Shown: positions 1-7,673, counted from the first letter of the stretch. The stretch is DNA of 9,783 nucleotides from Planctomycetota bacterium (GCA_026386995.1 JAPLMO010000266.1:1-9783), one strand, 5' to 3'. The notes: generated by a model from the sequence alone, not told the origin. Numbers and translations: made by a program.

Positions 1-726
1 GCCGGCGTGCCCGTGACGTTCGTCGGCCACCCGATCGTGGACCACCTGCGCGAGTACCCGCTGGACCAGGGGTTTATCCGCACGCTGCGCACTTCGCCCG
101 ACGAGCACCTGATCGCGATCCTCCCCGGCAGCCGGCGGCAGGAAGTCGCCGGAATTCTCTCGCGTCAACTCGTCACGGCCAAGGCGCTGGCCGCGCGGCA
201 TCCGCCGTGCTCGTTCGTCCTGGCGCTGGCGGCCGAGGAACACCGTGCATGGGTCGCCCCGCAGGTTGAAGCCAGCGGCCTGCCCATCCGCACCGTGGTC
301 GGCAAGACGCATGAGGTGCAGAGCGCGGCGGACCTGGCCCTGGCGAAGTCGGGCACAACGACGCTGGAACTGACGTATTACGAGACGCCGATGGCCGTCT
401 TCTACAACGTCAGCCTGATCCAGTGGGACCTGCTCGGCCGCTGGCTCATCACGACGCCGTACTTGGCGCTGCCGAACGCGCTGGCGGGCCGAAGGATCGT
501 GCCGGAATACATGTGGGCCAAGCCGCCCACCGACGCCGAGATCGAGGAGATATGCTCTCTGTTGGTCGACGACCGACGCCGCGGGGAGATGCGCAAGGAC
601 CTCGCCGAAGTCCACCGGCTCCTTGAGAAGCGCGGCGCCGCCACCAGCACCGCCCAGGAAGTCCTCAGCCTCGTCGGCACGGTCGTGCCGCCGCTTGCGG
701 GCTGGCGGCCGGGGTTTGACGTGTAG
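1..726 (+). CDS. lpxB: Lipid-A-disaccharide synthase, C-terminal part (5' end outside window)
   Basis: This is the last 241 residues of LpxB, the GT19-family glycosyltransferase that joins UDP-2,3-diacylglucosamine to lipid X to make the lipid A disaccharide at the inner face of the cytoplasmic membrane. The frame is open from base 1, so the start lies upstream of the window. Visible family landmarks are FVGHPIVDHL (about visible residues 7-16), the LPGSRRQEV loop (about 41-49), the AKSGTTTLEL nucleotide-sugar-binding segment (about 115-124), and the YLALPNALAGRRIVPEYM block (about 154-171), which matches the E. coli YVSLPNLLAGRELV region. The tail after about residue 215 is low in conservation. 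The TAG stop lies inside a short repeat that recurs 29 bases later. The family call is secure. Its presence implies an outer membrane with lipid A, which is known in Planctomycetota. Confidence 0.95.
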   Translation, partial: AGVPVTFVGHPIVDHLREYPLDQGFIRTLRTSPDEHLIAILPGSRRQEVAGILSRQLVTAKALAARHPPCSFVLALAAEEHRAWVAPQVEASGLPIRTVVGKTHEVQSAADLALAKSGTTTLELTYYETPMAVFYNVSLIQWDLLGRWLITTPYLALPNALAGRRIVPEYMWAKPPTDAEIEEICSLLVDDRRRGEMRKDLAEVHRLLEKRGAATSTAQEVLSLVGTVVPPLAGWRPGFDV

Positions 727-765
727 TACTACAGCGCCATTCAGGTCCAGATTAGTACTACAACG
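724..765. repeat. Short direct repeat TAGTACTACARCG, two copies
   Basis: A 13-base unit occurs at 724-736 and again at 753-765 with one mismatch (G or A at the eleventh base). Each copy opens with the palindrome TAGTACTA. The first copy contains the lpxB stop codon. The pair sits directly before the REP-like palindromes at 773-849 and may be the edge of the same element. A CGCCATT at 735-741 is answered by AATGGCG at 862-868 on the far side, a weak hint of outer ends. Confidence 0.5.
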
Positions 766-772
766 CTACTTT

Positions 773-849
773 GCGCGGTGGGTCTCCGTACCCGCCGCGC
801 ATAAATGCGCTGTCGCGTATGGCGCGGTAGGTACGGAGACCCGCCGCGC
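773..849. repeat. REP-like palindrome pair in inverted orientation (REPIN-like)
   Basis: Two 28-base units, 773-800 and 822-849, are inverted copies of each other at 25 of 28 positions. Each is itself a hairpin: 11-base arms of the type GCGCGGTGGGT / ACCCGCCGCGC around a six-base centre, CTCCGT in the left unit and ACGGAG in the right, which are reverse complements. The 21-base spacer 801-821 also folds (ATGCGC / GCGTAT with one G-T pair). Position between convergent genes, self-complementary units and paired inverted arrangement are typical of REP doublets (REPINs). No transposase is visible in the window, so mobility in trans is inference. Confidence 0.75.
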
Positions 850-898
850 GGCATCATCGGTAATGGCGTTACACGTGGGCGGCACAGCAGACGCCGCC

Positions 899-915
899 GG
901 GGCGAGCCTCGCCCC
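899..915 (+). terminator. Possible terminator hairpin after lpxB
   Basis: GGGGCGAG and CTCGCCCC form a GC-rich inverted repeat in the gap between convergent lpxB and the zinc-ribbon gene. Read on the plus strand it is followed by CGCGTTCTT, only a weak T-run, so it is at best a poor intrinsic terminator. The rest of 850-974 shows nothing I can assign. Confidence 0.3.
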
Positions 916-974
916 CGCGTTCTTAAGAGTGTCCGTAACTGGCGGGATACAGACTTTGAACCTGGAACGGCTTC

Positions 975-2147
975 TCACAGCCCTGCCTGCGCCCACACTT
1001 CCACGCCCTGCACCAGGCTCCCGGGGCAATTCACCCACGGGAATGTGACCTCCTGCGGCTTATTGGGCGCAATCGTCTGGTCGACGGTGGCCTTGGCAGC
1101 GCCGACGATCTTGCCATCGGGGGCCGTCAGGATGGCATAGAACTGGACCTGTGGCAGGGGCAGCGCCCCCCGGTTCACCACGAGGACCTTGATCCTGCCC
1201 GTCGTGGCGCTGGCGTTTGGGTCGCGGACCGCAATGGCGTCCCTGGCCGCGACGGGCGGCAGGCCCTGCGGCACGCCCATCGGGGTCAACTCGTAACCCG
1301 GCATCCACTTGCGGCCCATGACGCCCTCCGCGTGCTGCAACTCGGCCACCAGCGGGGCCGTGGCGCCGGCCGGAAGGTTCAGGAGCACCTGCGTCGCCAT
1401 GCCCAGTTCCTTATCGGCCTTGTCTGCGATGCGTACGATCACTTTCACGACCTTCAGCGTGCCGTTGGTGTTGTTCTTAACGTGGCCGACGGCGTACGTT
1501 ATCGTGCTGTCCTTAAAGCCGCGCAGCAGGCCCTCTACCTTCACCGTGACGCCCTCCTCCGGCGGTTCGGGCGCAAGCGCCTCAGTCGACGCCGCATCCC
1601 CCTTCACCGTCACGGCCTCCGGCGGCGGTTCGGGCGTAAGCGCCGCAGCCGACGCCGCAGCCTCCTTTGCTCCGGACGCTGGCGCCCGCGCAGATGCCTG
1701 CGCAACGGCCGCTGCGCCCCTCGCCGACGAAGACCGCTTCTCCGGCTTCGGCGCAGCCGGGTTGCTGTTGACGGCCTTCGCCGCGCTGGCGCTGTTGGTT
1801 TCGGCCTGGGGGCCGCTCGCATACAGCCAGTAGATGCCAATGCCGCCGGCGATCAGACCCAGGCCCAACGCGCCGATCCACACGATGAGCATTTCCTTGC
1901 TCCGCACGCCGCGCGTCGGAGGGGCCACCCGATGTCGCGCAGCCAGCGGCACCTTCTCGCGATCGGCTTTTTCGACAGCGATCATGTCGCTGATGGCGCC
2001 GGCTGCCTGTCGTGCGGCCTCGGTTGACGCTGGAATCTTCGTAACGGTCTTGCAGAACGGACACCGCATGGGTCGATCGCGCAGTTCCGGCGGGCACCGG
2101 AAGTGCTTACGGCAAAATCCGCATTCAACCGTCACGGTTTCGGGCAC
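975..2147 (-). CDS. Zinc-ribbon, single-pass membrane protein with FxLYD-like domain
   Basis: A 390-residue protein of unknown role. Residues 9-32 hold two CxxC pairs (C9, C12, C29, C32) in the CGFCRKHFRCPP...RCPFCK pattern of small zinc ribbons common at the N-terminus of planctomycete membrane proteins. A linker is followed by one membrane span at about 86-110 (start MLIVWIGALGLGLIAGG). Residues 111-205 are an Ala/Pro/Glu-rich low-complexity stretch containing a 21-residue tandem duplication. Residues 206-280 look like an FxLYD-type beta domain (GHVKNNTNGTLKVVKV), and 317-388 look like a second beta-rich domain. The ribbon should be cytoplasmic and the beta domains outside the membrane, which is inference. 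I chose the GTG start at 2147 because an AAGGGGG ribosome site (2154-2160) lies six bases upstream and the first cysteine pair follows at once. Confidence 0.85.
   Translation of the reverse strand: MPETVTVECGFCRKHFRCPPELRDRPMRCPFCKTVTKIPASTEAARQAAGAISDMIAVEKADREKVPLAARHRVAPPTRGVRSKEMLIVWIGALGLGLIAGGIGIYWLYASGPQAETNSASAAKAVNSNPAAPKPEKRSSSARGAAAVAQASARAPASGAKEAAASAAALTPEPPPEAVTVKGDAASTEALAPEPPEEGVTVKVEGLLRGFKDSTITYAVGHVKNNTNGTLKVVKVIVRIADKADKELGMATQVLLNLPAGATAPLVAELQHAEGVMGRKWMPGYELTPMGVPQGLPPVAARDAIAVRDPNASATTGRIKVLVVNRGALPLPQVQFYAILTAPDGKIVGAAKATVDQTIAPNKPQEVTFPWVNCPGSLVQGVEVWAQAGL
1538..1660 (-). repeat. 63-base in-frame tandem duplication in the zinc-ribbon gene
   Basis: Segments 1538-1597 and 1601-1660 are similar at DNA and protein level with a 63-base period, so the repeat adds exactly 21 codons. 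On the protein it gives ALTPEPPPEAVTVKGDAAS followed by ALAPEPPEEGVTVKVEG in the linker between the membrane span and the FxLYD-like domain. It looks like slippage or unequal crossing-over within a flexible spacer. Confidence 0.75.
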
Positions 2148-2153
2148 AGCCTA

Positions 2154-2160
2154 CCCCCTT
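2154..2160 (-). promoter_or_regulatory. Ribosome-binding site that fixes a GTG start
   Basis: Read on the minus strand, AAGGGGG stands six bases before the GTG at 2147. No ATG is suitably placed, so this site decides the start of the zinc-ribbon gene. The HEAT/PQQ gene has a similar G-run (GGGGG at 5556-5560) seven bases before its ATG. Confidence 0.65.
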
Positions 2161-2237
2161 TCTTACCGAGTTGTACGACCTGCGATGCAGTCCTTGACCG
2201 GAAAACTTTGCGTTCGAGAGGCTGGTGAAATGGTGAG

Positions 2238-2265
2238 ATTCTACCGGTCCGGCTCCCGCCGTCAA
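2238..2265 (-). promoter_or_regulatory. Sigma70-type promoter for the zinc-ribbon gene
   Basis: On the minus strand TTGACG (2265-2260) and TAGAAT (2243-2238) are separated by 16 bases; each box matches consensus at five of six positions. Transcription should begin near 2231, giving a leader of about 84 bases before the GTG at 2147. The promoter lies in the 158-base gap after the HEAT/PQQ gene, so the zinc-ribbon gene need not depend on read-through from it. Confidence 0.65.
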
Positions 2266-2305
2266 GCAGGCTTATCTCGAGACTTACTTTCGAAGTCGCC
2301 GTCTG

Positions 2306-5300
2306 TTATGGCGTTTCTCGGCCGGAAGGCGGAATGGGCGGCCGGCCGAACTCCCATACTTCCCACCATCCGGTCCCTTTGCGAAGCGCCAGACGGTTGC
2401 CGTCAACGAACGCACCAAAGGCGCTGCGCTCGCTCGGGCTGGTCTCGTGCAGGGCCACCGTTCCGTCGTCGGCGAAGCGGACAACGTCGCTGTGGTACAG
2501 CGACGGGCCCTCCTTGTTGTCCTCTTCCGACCACTGGAAGAGTGCAAAGAGGCCTTTATCGACCGGGTATAACTGCGGAACCGGCCGGTACGGCCGCACG
2601 GGCGGGTTCATCGCCTTCCGCTCCTGCCATGTCCACTGCCACAGGGTGCGGCCCGTGGCGGCGTCGAGCGCCCACACGCGGTTCCTCACGGCGGCGTAAA
2701 CGTGCCGGCCGGCGGGGTCCAGGGCCAGCGCCACCCGGTCATGCTTCTCCTTGAGTTCGGGGCAGAGGTCGACCTCGAACACCGGCCTCCCCGTCCCGCG
2801 CTCGAGGGCCGTCACGTGCCCGGGAGGGCCCCCAAGGACAACGAGGCCCTGGCCGACGGCGACTTCGCTCAGCCGGTCAATCCCCCGCGCCGTCCAGAGG
2901 CTCTTGCCGGTCGCGGCGTCGACACACTCCAGTTGGGTCGGCGTCAACCGCTTGTCCGGCACGAGCACCACGCCGTCCGCCTGGCGAAGGAGGGTGGTAT
3001 TGCAGGACGATTGCACCGTCCACGGCGAGGTCTTGACCTTGCGCGTCCAGAGTGTCTTGCCGGTGGCCGGCTCGATGGCATGGAGCGTCCCGTCCTCTTC
3101 GGCGGCCGTGATAACGACAGGGCCGGCCGAGAGATACGACTCCGGGGCGAGGGCGAAGGGGCGTTTCCACACCGGCTGGTCCCTGCCCTCCGCGTAAAGA
3201 ACCGCCGTCCGGTCCTTGAGGGCCAGGAATACGCGGCGTTCGTCGAGCGGGGCGAAGTCGCGTGGCTCCTGCGACATCGTCGCCCACACACGCGATTCCT
3301 CCGACAGCGGATCCCCCGCCTTCAACCTGAACCCGGAGTCGACGCCGAAGATCCGCCGGCCGTATTGCCGCGGATCGCCCGATGTCGCCTCCATATCGCG
3401 CAGGAACACCGTGCGGATCCGCACGTCGTCGCGTCGCGGCATCCACCACACCTCGGCGTATCGCCGGCGAATATCGCCGCCCGACAGTCCTTCATAGATA
3501 TCAGAGACCTTGGCGTGATCCGCGGCCCATTTCAGTTCGGCCTGGGCCTCGTCGAACTTGCGGAGGCCGGCCAGCGCCATGCCGCGATATGTGCAAGCAA
3601 CCACCTTCAGCCGTTCGTCCTTGAGTTCCCCCTCCGGCACGTCGAGCAGCCTTATGCAATCCTCGTACCGCTTCGCGTAAAAGCACAGCAGCGCCAGGTC
3701 CCGGCGCAGGTCGCTCATGTCCTTGGGCGGGGTCGGGGTACTCTTCAGCCAGGCCTGGACGCGGTCGACCGCCTCCTCGCGCCGGCGGCGCAGGGCATCG
3801 CGGGGCACCTTATCGGCCACGGCCATCGCCGCCCGGATGGCCGCAAACGCCTGCTTTTCGTCGGTGATCGGACCCGATTCGGCCACGAGCACCCGCGGGA
3901 TCATCGCGCTCAATTCGCCAAGGACCGCCGTTCGCAGACGATCCTCGGCGGGTTTCAATTTCAGACGCGCCCACAGGTCAAGCGCAATCCGCTCGATTTG
4001 CTCCGGCGGCAACCGACTTTGTTGAAGCTCCCTGAGAAACCACGACGCCAGTTCAGGCCGGTCAGCCAGGCTTATGATCGTATCGACTACGCGGTCAGGG
4101 TACCTCGGCGCGATCGCAATGGCGGCGGCCCTGAGCAGGAGGAACTTCGCGGCGTCGCCTTGCTGCCCTTCGCGTCCGCCCTTGAGTTGGGCCACCATGG
4201 CTTCGACTATCTCCAGCCGCGCCCTGTCGGCCGCCTCCGACCCGTTCGGCCCCAAGAGCCCGAGCAAAAGCGAGAGGCCATACTCGCTGTCGCCCGTCAG
4301 CCGCCCGCGCCAAGAGATGATTCGCTTCTCATACTCGGGCCACGCGGCCGAACCGAATTGTTTGAGGCTGCCGTAGGTGTAGCCCATCATGTCGCCTACG
4401 TACTGCCTCGGATGGTCCAGCAAGACGGGGATCGAGGCCGGGTTGCCTATCCGGCCGAGAGCCGCCGCAGCGGCAAACCCGACGGAGTTGGACCGGTCGG
4501 GGTCGGGGCTCTTCAGCGCCTCCGTCAGCGGGCCGACGGCGGCCCAAACGCGCTGCCGGCCCAGAAGCTCAACGTTGGCGGCATTGAGCGGGGGCTTCAG
4601 GAGATCGGGAATCTTCTTCTCGAACTCCACCGACCGCCGCACGCGCATAAACATCGGCGCGGCATGGAGCGTGTCGAACAGGTAGATGCCAGGCAGCGGC
4701 GGCCGGCGGCTCGTCAGGACGGCGAGGTCCAGCGGCCCGTTCTGGCCCGGCACCAGATCAATCTGGTCGCGCTTCGGCTCGCCCATATCGTGCGGAAACT
4801 GGAGGCGCTGGTCGTACAGGTCCTGCCCGGTCGTCCGGCCGTCGGCATCTATGGGACGCCACGAGGCGAACATTCCGCCGAGGAGCAACGAGGGGCGCTT
4901 CTCCGGCCCCGTCGAAAGGACGCTGAACCGCAGATTGATCGGGACGCCGACATCGACCTGCGACTCCTGCGGGCAGACGGTCACCTGATACCACACGCCC
5001 CACTCGCGCACCGGCTCAGCCGTATCGAGCGTCCACGCAGGGGCGGATTCCTTCACCCACTTGCGCCGGCCCTCAAGCGGCCGAGTCGCGATGTCTCCGG
5101 GCAAGCCGACGCTATAGAACTCGAACCCGCGCTGGTCGTCGGTGGCGAAACTGTCCCAACCGGCGATCACTTCCAGAAGCGGCTCGCGGACCTACGGCGA
5201 ACGTATCTTCAGCAGGGCCCGTAGCGCCCAGCACCGAACCAGCGGATGCCCGTCCGACAGCAGCGGCCGCAGCACCTGGATGAGCGACGCATCCGCCGCG

Positions 5301-5548
5301 CGGCCAATGGCCAACGCCGCCGCCGTCCGGACCAGCGGGTCCTTGTCGCGGCAGACGGTCGGCCAGTCGGGCGGCGTCTTGTCCCAAAGCGGATATCGCT
5401 GGAGCGCCGCGATGCGGTCCCATCCTTCGAGGGCGTAGCCGGGCTGCCACGGGTCCTCCGCCGGCGCCCCCAGGCAGACAGTCACCAGCGCGATGATCGG
5501 TAGCAGGGCGAGTAAGAGAGGTGTAAAGGAAATCGCCGATTTGCTCAT
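2306..5548 (-). pseudogene. Secreted HEAT/TPR-like/PQQ-propeller protein, split by an in-frame TAG
   Basis: Read as one frame this is about 1080 codons. ATG at 5548 follows GGGGG (5556-5560) and opens a Sec signal peptide (MSKSAISFTPLLLALLPII, then about 15 more residues to a likely cleavage after CLGA). HEAT-like repeats follow (DPLVRTAAALAIGRAAD, HPLVRCWALRALLKIRSP), then TAG at 5192-5194 as codon 119, and then the same frame runs on without another stop to TAA at 2306. After the TAG come a beta-rich segment, more HEAT-like sequence (NSVGFAAAAALGRIGN, about full residues 354-369), a TPR-like stretch (about 615-680) and a PQQ-type beta-propeller (about 755-1030) with blades such as LHAIEPATGKTLW, LECVDAATGKSLW and VWALDAATGRTLW. 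Function is unknown; such proteins act as extracytoplasmic scaffolds or binders. No quinoprotein catalytic site was seen. The alternative is two genes, the second starting at GTG 5170, but that part would have no signal peptide and no clear ribosome site. Confidence 0.7.
5192..5194 (-). other. In-frame TAG interrupting the HEAT repeat
   Basis: The plus strand reads CTA at 5192-5194, a TAG in the frame shared by the upstream signal-peptide/HEAT part and the downstream HEAT/PQQ part. The protein reads LLKIRSP, stop, VREPLLEVIAGW; the interrupted segment has the helical pattern of one HEAT repeat. A single base change (TAC or TAT for Tyr, CAG for Gln, and others) would restore it. Confidence 0.85.
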
Positions 5549-5655
5549 GGACACACCCCCAGGTTGTTGACCAGTTACAGCCGGGCGCCAGTATTCAACC
5601 AATGCCTCACGTGGTACGCAAGTTGATTCCGCGGACGCCTATCGAGGCCGGCACT

Positions 5656-5664
5656 TGCTATAAT
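5656..5664 (+). promoter_or_regulatory. Extended -10 promoter, probably giving a leaderless message
   Basis: TGCTATAAT is a perfect extended -10 (TG-N-TATAAT). The A of the radical SAM ATG is at 5673, nine bases after the box, where transcription would be expected to start (about 5671-5673). No Shine-Dalgarno sequence lies between the box and the ATG, so the message probably begins at or next to its start codon. No -35 box lies at the usual distance; TTGATT at 5623-5628 is too far away (30 bases), which suits an extended -10 promoter. Confidence 0.7.
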
Positions 5665-5672
5665 GAGACGCC

Positions 5673-6635
5673 ATGCCGCAACCCGAACTACATCCTATTA
5701 CGGCCGCCGGATTGCTCGTGACCGACTGGTGCCCCGCGCGGTGCCGCCACTGCTACGTTTCGTCCGGACCCGACGGCGCGGCCTGGATGACCGTTGAGGC
5801 CGCCGCCGAGCACCTGGCGGCCCTGGCGCGGCTGGGCGTGGCGGCTGAGGGCATCCACATCGGCGGCGGCGAACCGTTCGGCGACTTCGAGAGGCTGCTC
5901 CGGATCGTCCGCGCGGCCGGCGCCGTCGGCTACGTCGAGACCAACGGTTTCTGGGCAACCGAGACGGACGTGGTGCGCAGGCGCCTGCGGGCGCTGGCCG
6001 AGGCCGGCATGGTGCAACTCGCGATCAGCGCCGACCCGTATCACCAGGAGTTCGTGCCGCCCGAGCGCGTGCGGCTGCTCTACGATGTGGCCCGCGAAGT
6101 GCTTGGGCCCGACGGCGTCCGCGCCCGCCGCTGGAAATGGCTCCAGAACGCCCGCGACGTGGCGGCCATGCCGGAGGCCGCGCGCCTGGAACTTTTCCGC
6201 ACGTTCCTCGGCCGCTATCCGGAGCGGCTGAGCGGCCGGGCCGCCGAATTTCTCGCGCCCCTGCTGCCGCAGAGGCCGCTCGAGGAAATCCCGCAACAAG
6301 GTTGCCGCAAGGCACTCCTGGAGAGCCGCCACGTGCACGTCGACGCGGCTGGCTGGGTATATCCGGGCACGTGCGCGGGAATCTCGCTGGGGCGGGCGAC
6401 GGCCGACCGGCCGCTCGATCGCCTGCTCGCCGAGTGGCGCACGGCCGACTTGCCCATCATCGCGATGCTGGTCGACGGCGGCCCGCGGGCGCTGGCGAAC
6501 TTTGCCGCGCGGCACGGTTTTCAGCCCGATGCGGCCGGATACGCGAGCAAGTGCCACCTCTGCTGGGCCGCGCGGAAGGCCCTCGTCCGGGCGGGCGCGG
6601 GCGGCGAAACGCTTCGGCCCGAAACGCTGTATTGA
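5673..6635 (+). CDS. Radical SAM protein with extra C-terminal cysteines, function unknown
   Basis: A 320-residue radical SAM enzyme. The CxxxCxxC motif (C20, C24, C27 in DWCPARCRHCY) binds the 4Fe-4S cluster that cleaves S-adenosylmethionine. GGGEPF at 64-69 is the usual SAM-binding glycine motif, followed by ETNGFWA (89-95) and SADPYHQEFVP (119-129) as further barrel motifs. The C-terminal half carries C211, the HVHVDAAGWVYPGTCAGI segment with C234, and a CHLC pair (C294, C297), enough for an auxiliary iron-sulfur cluster in the manner of SPASM or twitch proteins, though spacing does not match a classical SPASM domain. The substrate is not evident: no precursor peptide or partner gene is adjacent. 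It is divergent from the HEAT/PQQ gene and 63 bases before the CorA gene. I chose ATG 5673 because it directly follows the -10 box and leaves the usual N-terminal length before the cysteine motif. Confidence 0.9.
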   Translation: MPQPELHPITAAGLLVTDWCPARCRHCYVSSGPDGAAWMTVEAAAEHLAALARLGVAAEGIHIGGGEPFGDFERLLRIVRAAGAVGYVETNGFWATETDVVRRRLRALAEAGMVQLAISADPYHQEFVPPERVRLLYDVAREVLGPDGVRARRWKWLQNARDVAAMPEAARLELFRTFLGRYPERLSGRAAEFLAPLLPQRPLEEIPQQGCRKALLESRHVHVDAAGWVYPGTCAGISLGRATADRPLDRLLAEWRTADLPIIAMLVDGGPRALANFAARHGFQPDAAGYASKCHLCWAARKALVRAGAGGETLRPETLY

Positions 6636-6659
6636 CTTTTCCGACGCCGAAGCGATATT
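6632..6659 (+). promoter_or_regulatory. Possible promoter for the CorA gene overlapping the radical SAM stop
   Basis: TTGACT (6632-6637, five of six) and GATATT (6654-6659, four of six) are 16 bases apart. The -35 box overlaps the radical SAM TGA stop (6633-6635). Start would be near 6666, about 30 bases before the CorA ATG. Read-through from the radical SAM gene is also possible. Confidence 0.45.
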
Positions 6660-6684
6660 TGGCGCTTTTTGCCCGGCCGGCTGT

Positions 6685-6690
6685 AAGGAG
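6685..6690 (+). promoter_or_regulatory. Ribosome-binding site of the CorA gene
   Basis: AAGGAG lies eight bases before ATG 6699 and fixes that start. It contrasts with the radical SAM gene just upstream, which has no such site. Confidence 0.8.
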
Positions 6691-6698
6691 ATCGGACC

Positions 6699-7673
6699 AT
6701 GATTCAGGCGTTCTACCTGCCGAAGGATGCCAAGGCAGCGCAGCACCTCGCGGACACGGGCCAGATTCTCGAGGTGTTCCGCCAGAAAGAGGGACTCCTG
6801 TGGATCGACTTCGCCTCGCCGACGCCCGAGGAAATTGCCGTCCTCGCCGACGGCTTCGGCTTTCACCCCGTCGCGGTCGACACCTGCCGCGAGGTCAACA
6901 GCCAGCCCCTCGTCCACAGTTACGACACGTACCTGTTCATGGTCATCCACACCGTCAACATCCAGGCGCGCGGCATGGTGGTGGACACGCTGGAGGTGGA
7001 CATTTTCTGGGGCCGCAACTTCGTCCTGACGTACCACACGGTGCCCGTCAAGAGCATCGACGACATGCTGATAGCCTGCTCGACCGACTGCTCATCGCTG
7101 CTGTCGCGCGGGGCGGACTTCCTGATGCACGCCATCGTGGACCGCATCATCGACAACTTCACCCCCGCGCTTGACCGCATCGAGTATCTGCTGGAGGAAC
7201 TGGAGGTCCAGATTTTCCAGCGCCCCACCGACGCCCTGCTGCACCGCCTGCTGGACCTCAAGCAGACCGTATCGCACCTGTCGCGTATCGCCAACACCCA
7301 GCGCGACGTCGTGGGGCGGTTGCTGCGCGGCGAGTTCTCGGCCATCACGAAGCAGGCAATGGCCTACTGGCTCGACGTCTACGATCACCTCGTTCGGATG
7401 GCCCAGGTTACCGAGATCCACCGCGACCTCATCAACACCGCCCGCGACACGTATATGTCGGTCGTCTCTAACCGCACCAACGCCATCATGAAACTCCTGA
7501 CGTTCATCACCACGGTTTTCATGCCCCTGACGTTCCTGGCGGGCGTTTACGGGATGAACTACACCTTCATGCCCCCCACGGACGAGCCCTGGGGCTTCTA
7601 CGCCTGCCTGACCGCCATGGTTCGGACGGCCGCCGGCATGGTCTGGTTCTTCAAACGCCGCAGGTGGATTTAA
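6699..7673 (+). CDS. corA: CorA-family divalent metal ion transporter
   Basis: A 324-residue CorA-type channel, normal length for the family, which forms a pentamer in the cytoplasmic membrane and passes Mg2+ (also Co2+ or Ni2+). The N-terminal cytoplasmic alpha/beta domain covers about 1-150, the long stalk helix about 150-262 (FTPALDRIEYLLEELEVQIF and on). The first membrane span is at about 265-284, ending at the signature YGMN (284-287), and the second is at about 298-317, followed by the basic tail KRRRWI. After GMN comes YTFMPPTDEP, close to the usual MPEL loop. R309 in the middle of the second span is odd, as this position is normally hydrophobic. The symbol is a family name; ion preference cannot be read from sequence. 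No Mg2+ riboswitch was recognised in the short leader. Confidence 0.93.
   Translation: MIQAFYLPKDAKAAQHLADTGQILEVFRQKEGLLWIDFASPTPEEIAVLADGFGFHPVAVDTCREVNSQPLVHSYDTYLFMVIHTVNIQARGMVVDTLEVDIFWGRNFVLTYHTVPVKSIDDMLIACSTDCSSLLSRGADFLMHAIVDRIIDNFTPALDRIEYLLEELEVQIFQRPTDALLHRLLDLKQTVSHLSRIANTQRDVVGRLLRGEFSAITKQAMAYWLDVYDHLVRMAQVTEIHRDLINTARDTYMSVVSNRTNAIMKLLTFITTVFMPLTFLAGVYGMNYTFMPPTDEPWGFYACLTAMVRTAAGMVWFFKRRRWI

Noticed and set aside
2702..5224. An 840-codon open frame on the plus strand, antisense to the HEAT/PQQ gene
   Set aside because: Its translation is rich in Arg, Pro, Gly and His with no domain pattern or ribosome site, while the minus-strand frame gives clear PQQ, HEAT and TPR-like motifs. 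Long antisense frames are expected in GC-rich genes.
5554..5672. A conventional promoter for the HEAT/PQQ gene on the minus strand
   Set aside because: I looked for -35 and -10 pairs such as TTGAAT with TAACTG, but none had both good boxes and acceptable spacing, so I do not list one.
5688..7037. A 449-codon open frame on the minus strand across the radical SAM and CorA genes
   Set aside because: It runs antisense through two well-supported genes and their gap, has low-complexity basic composition and no recognisable domain.
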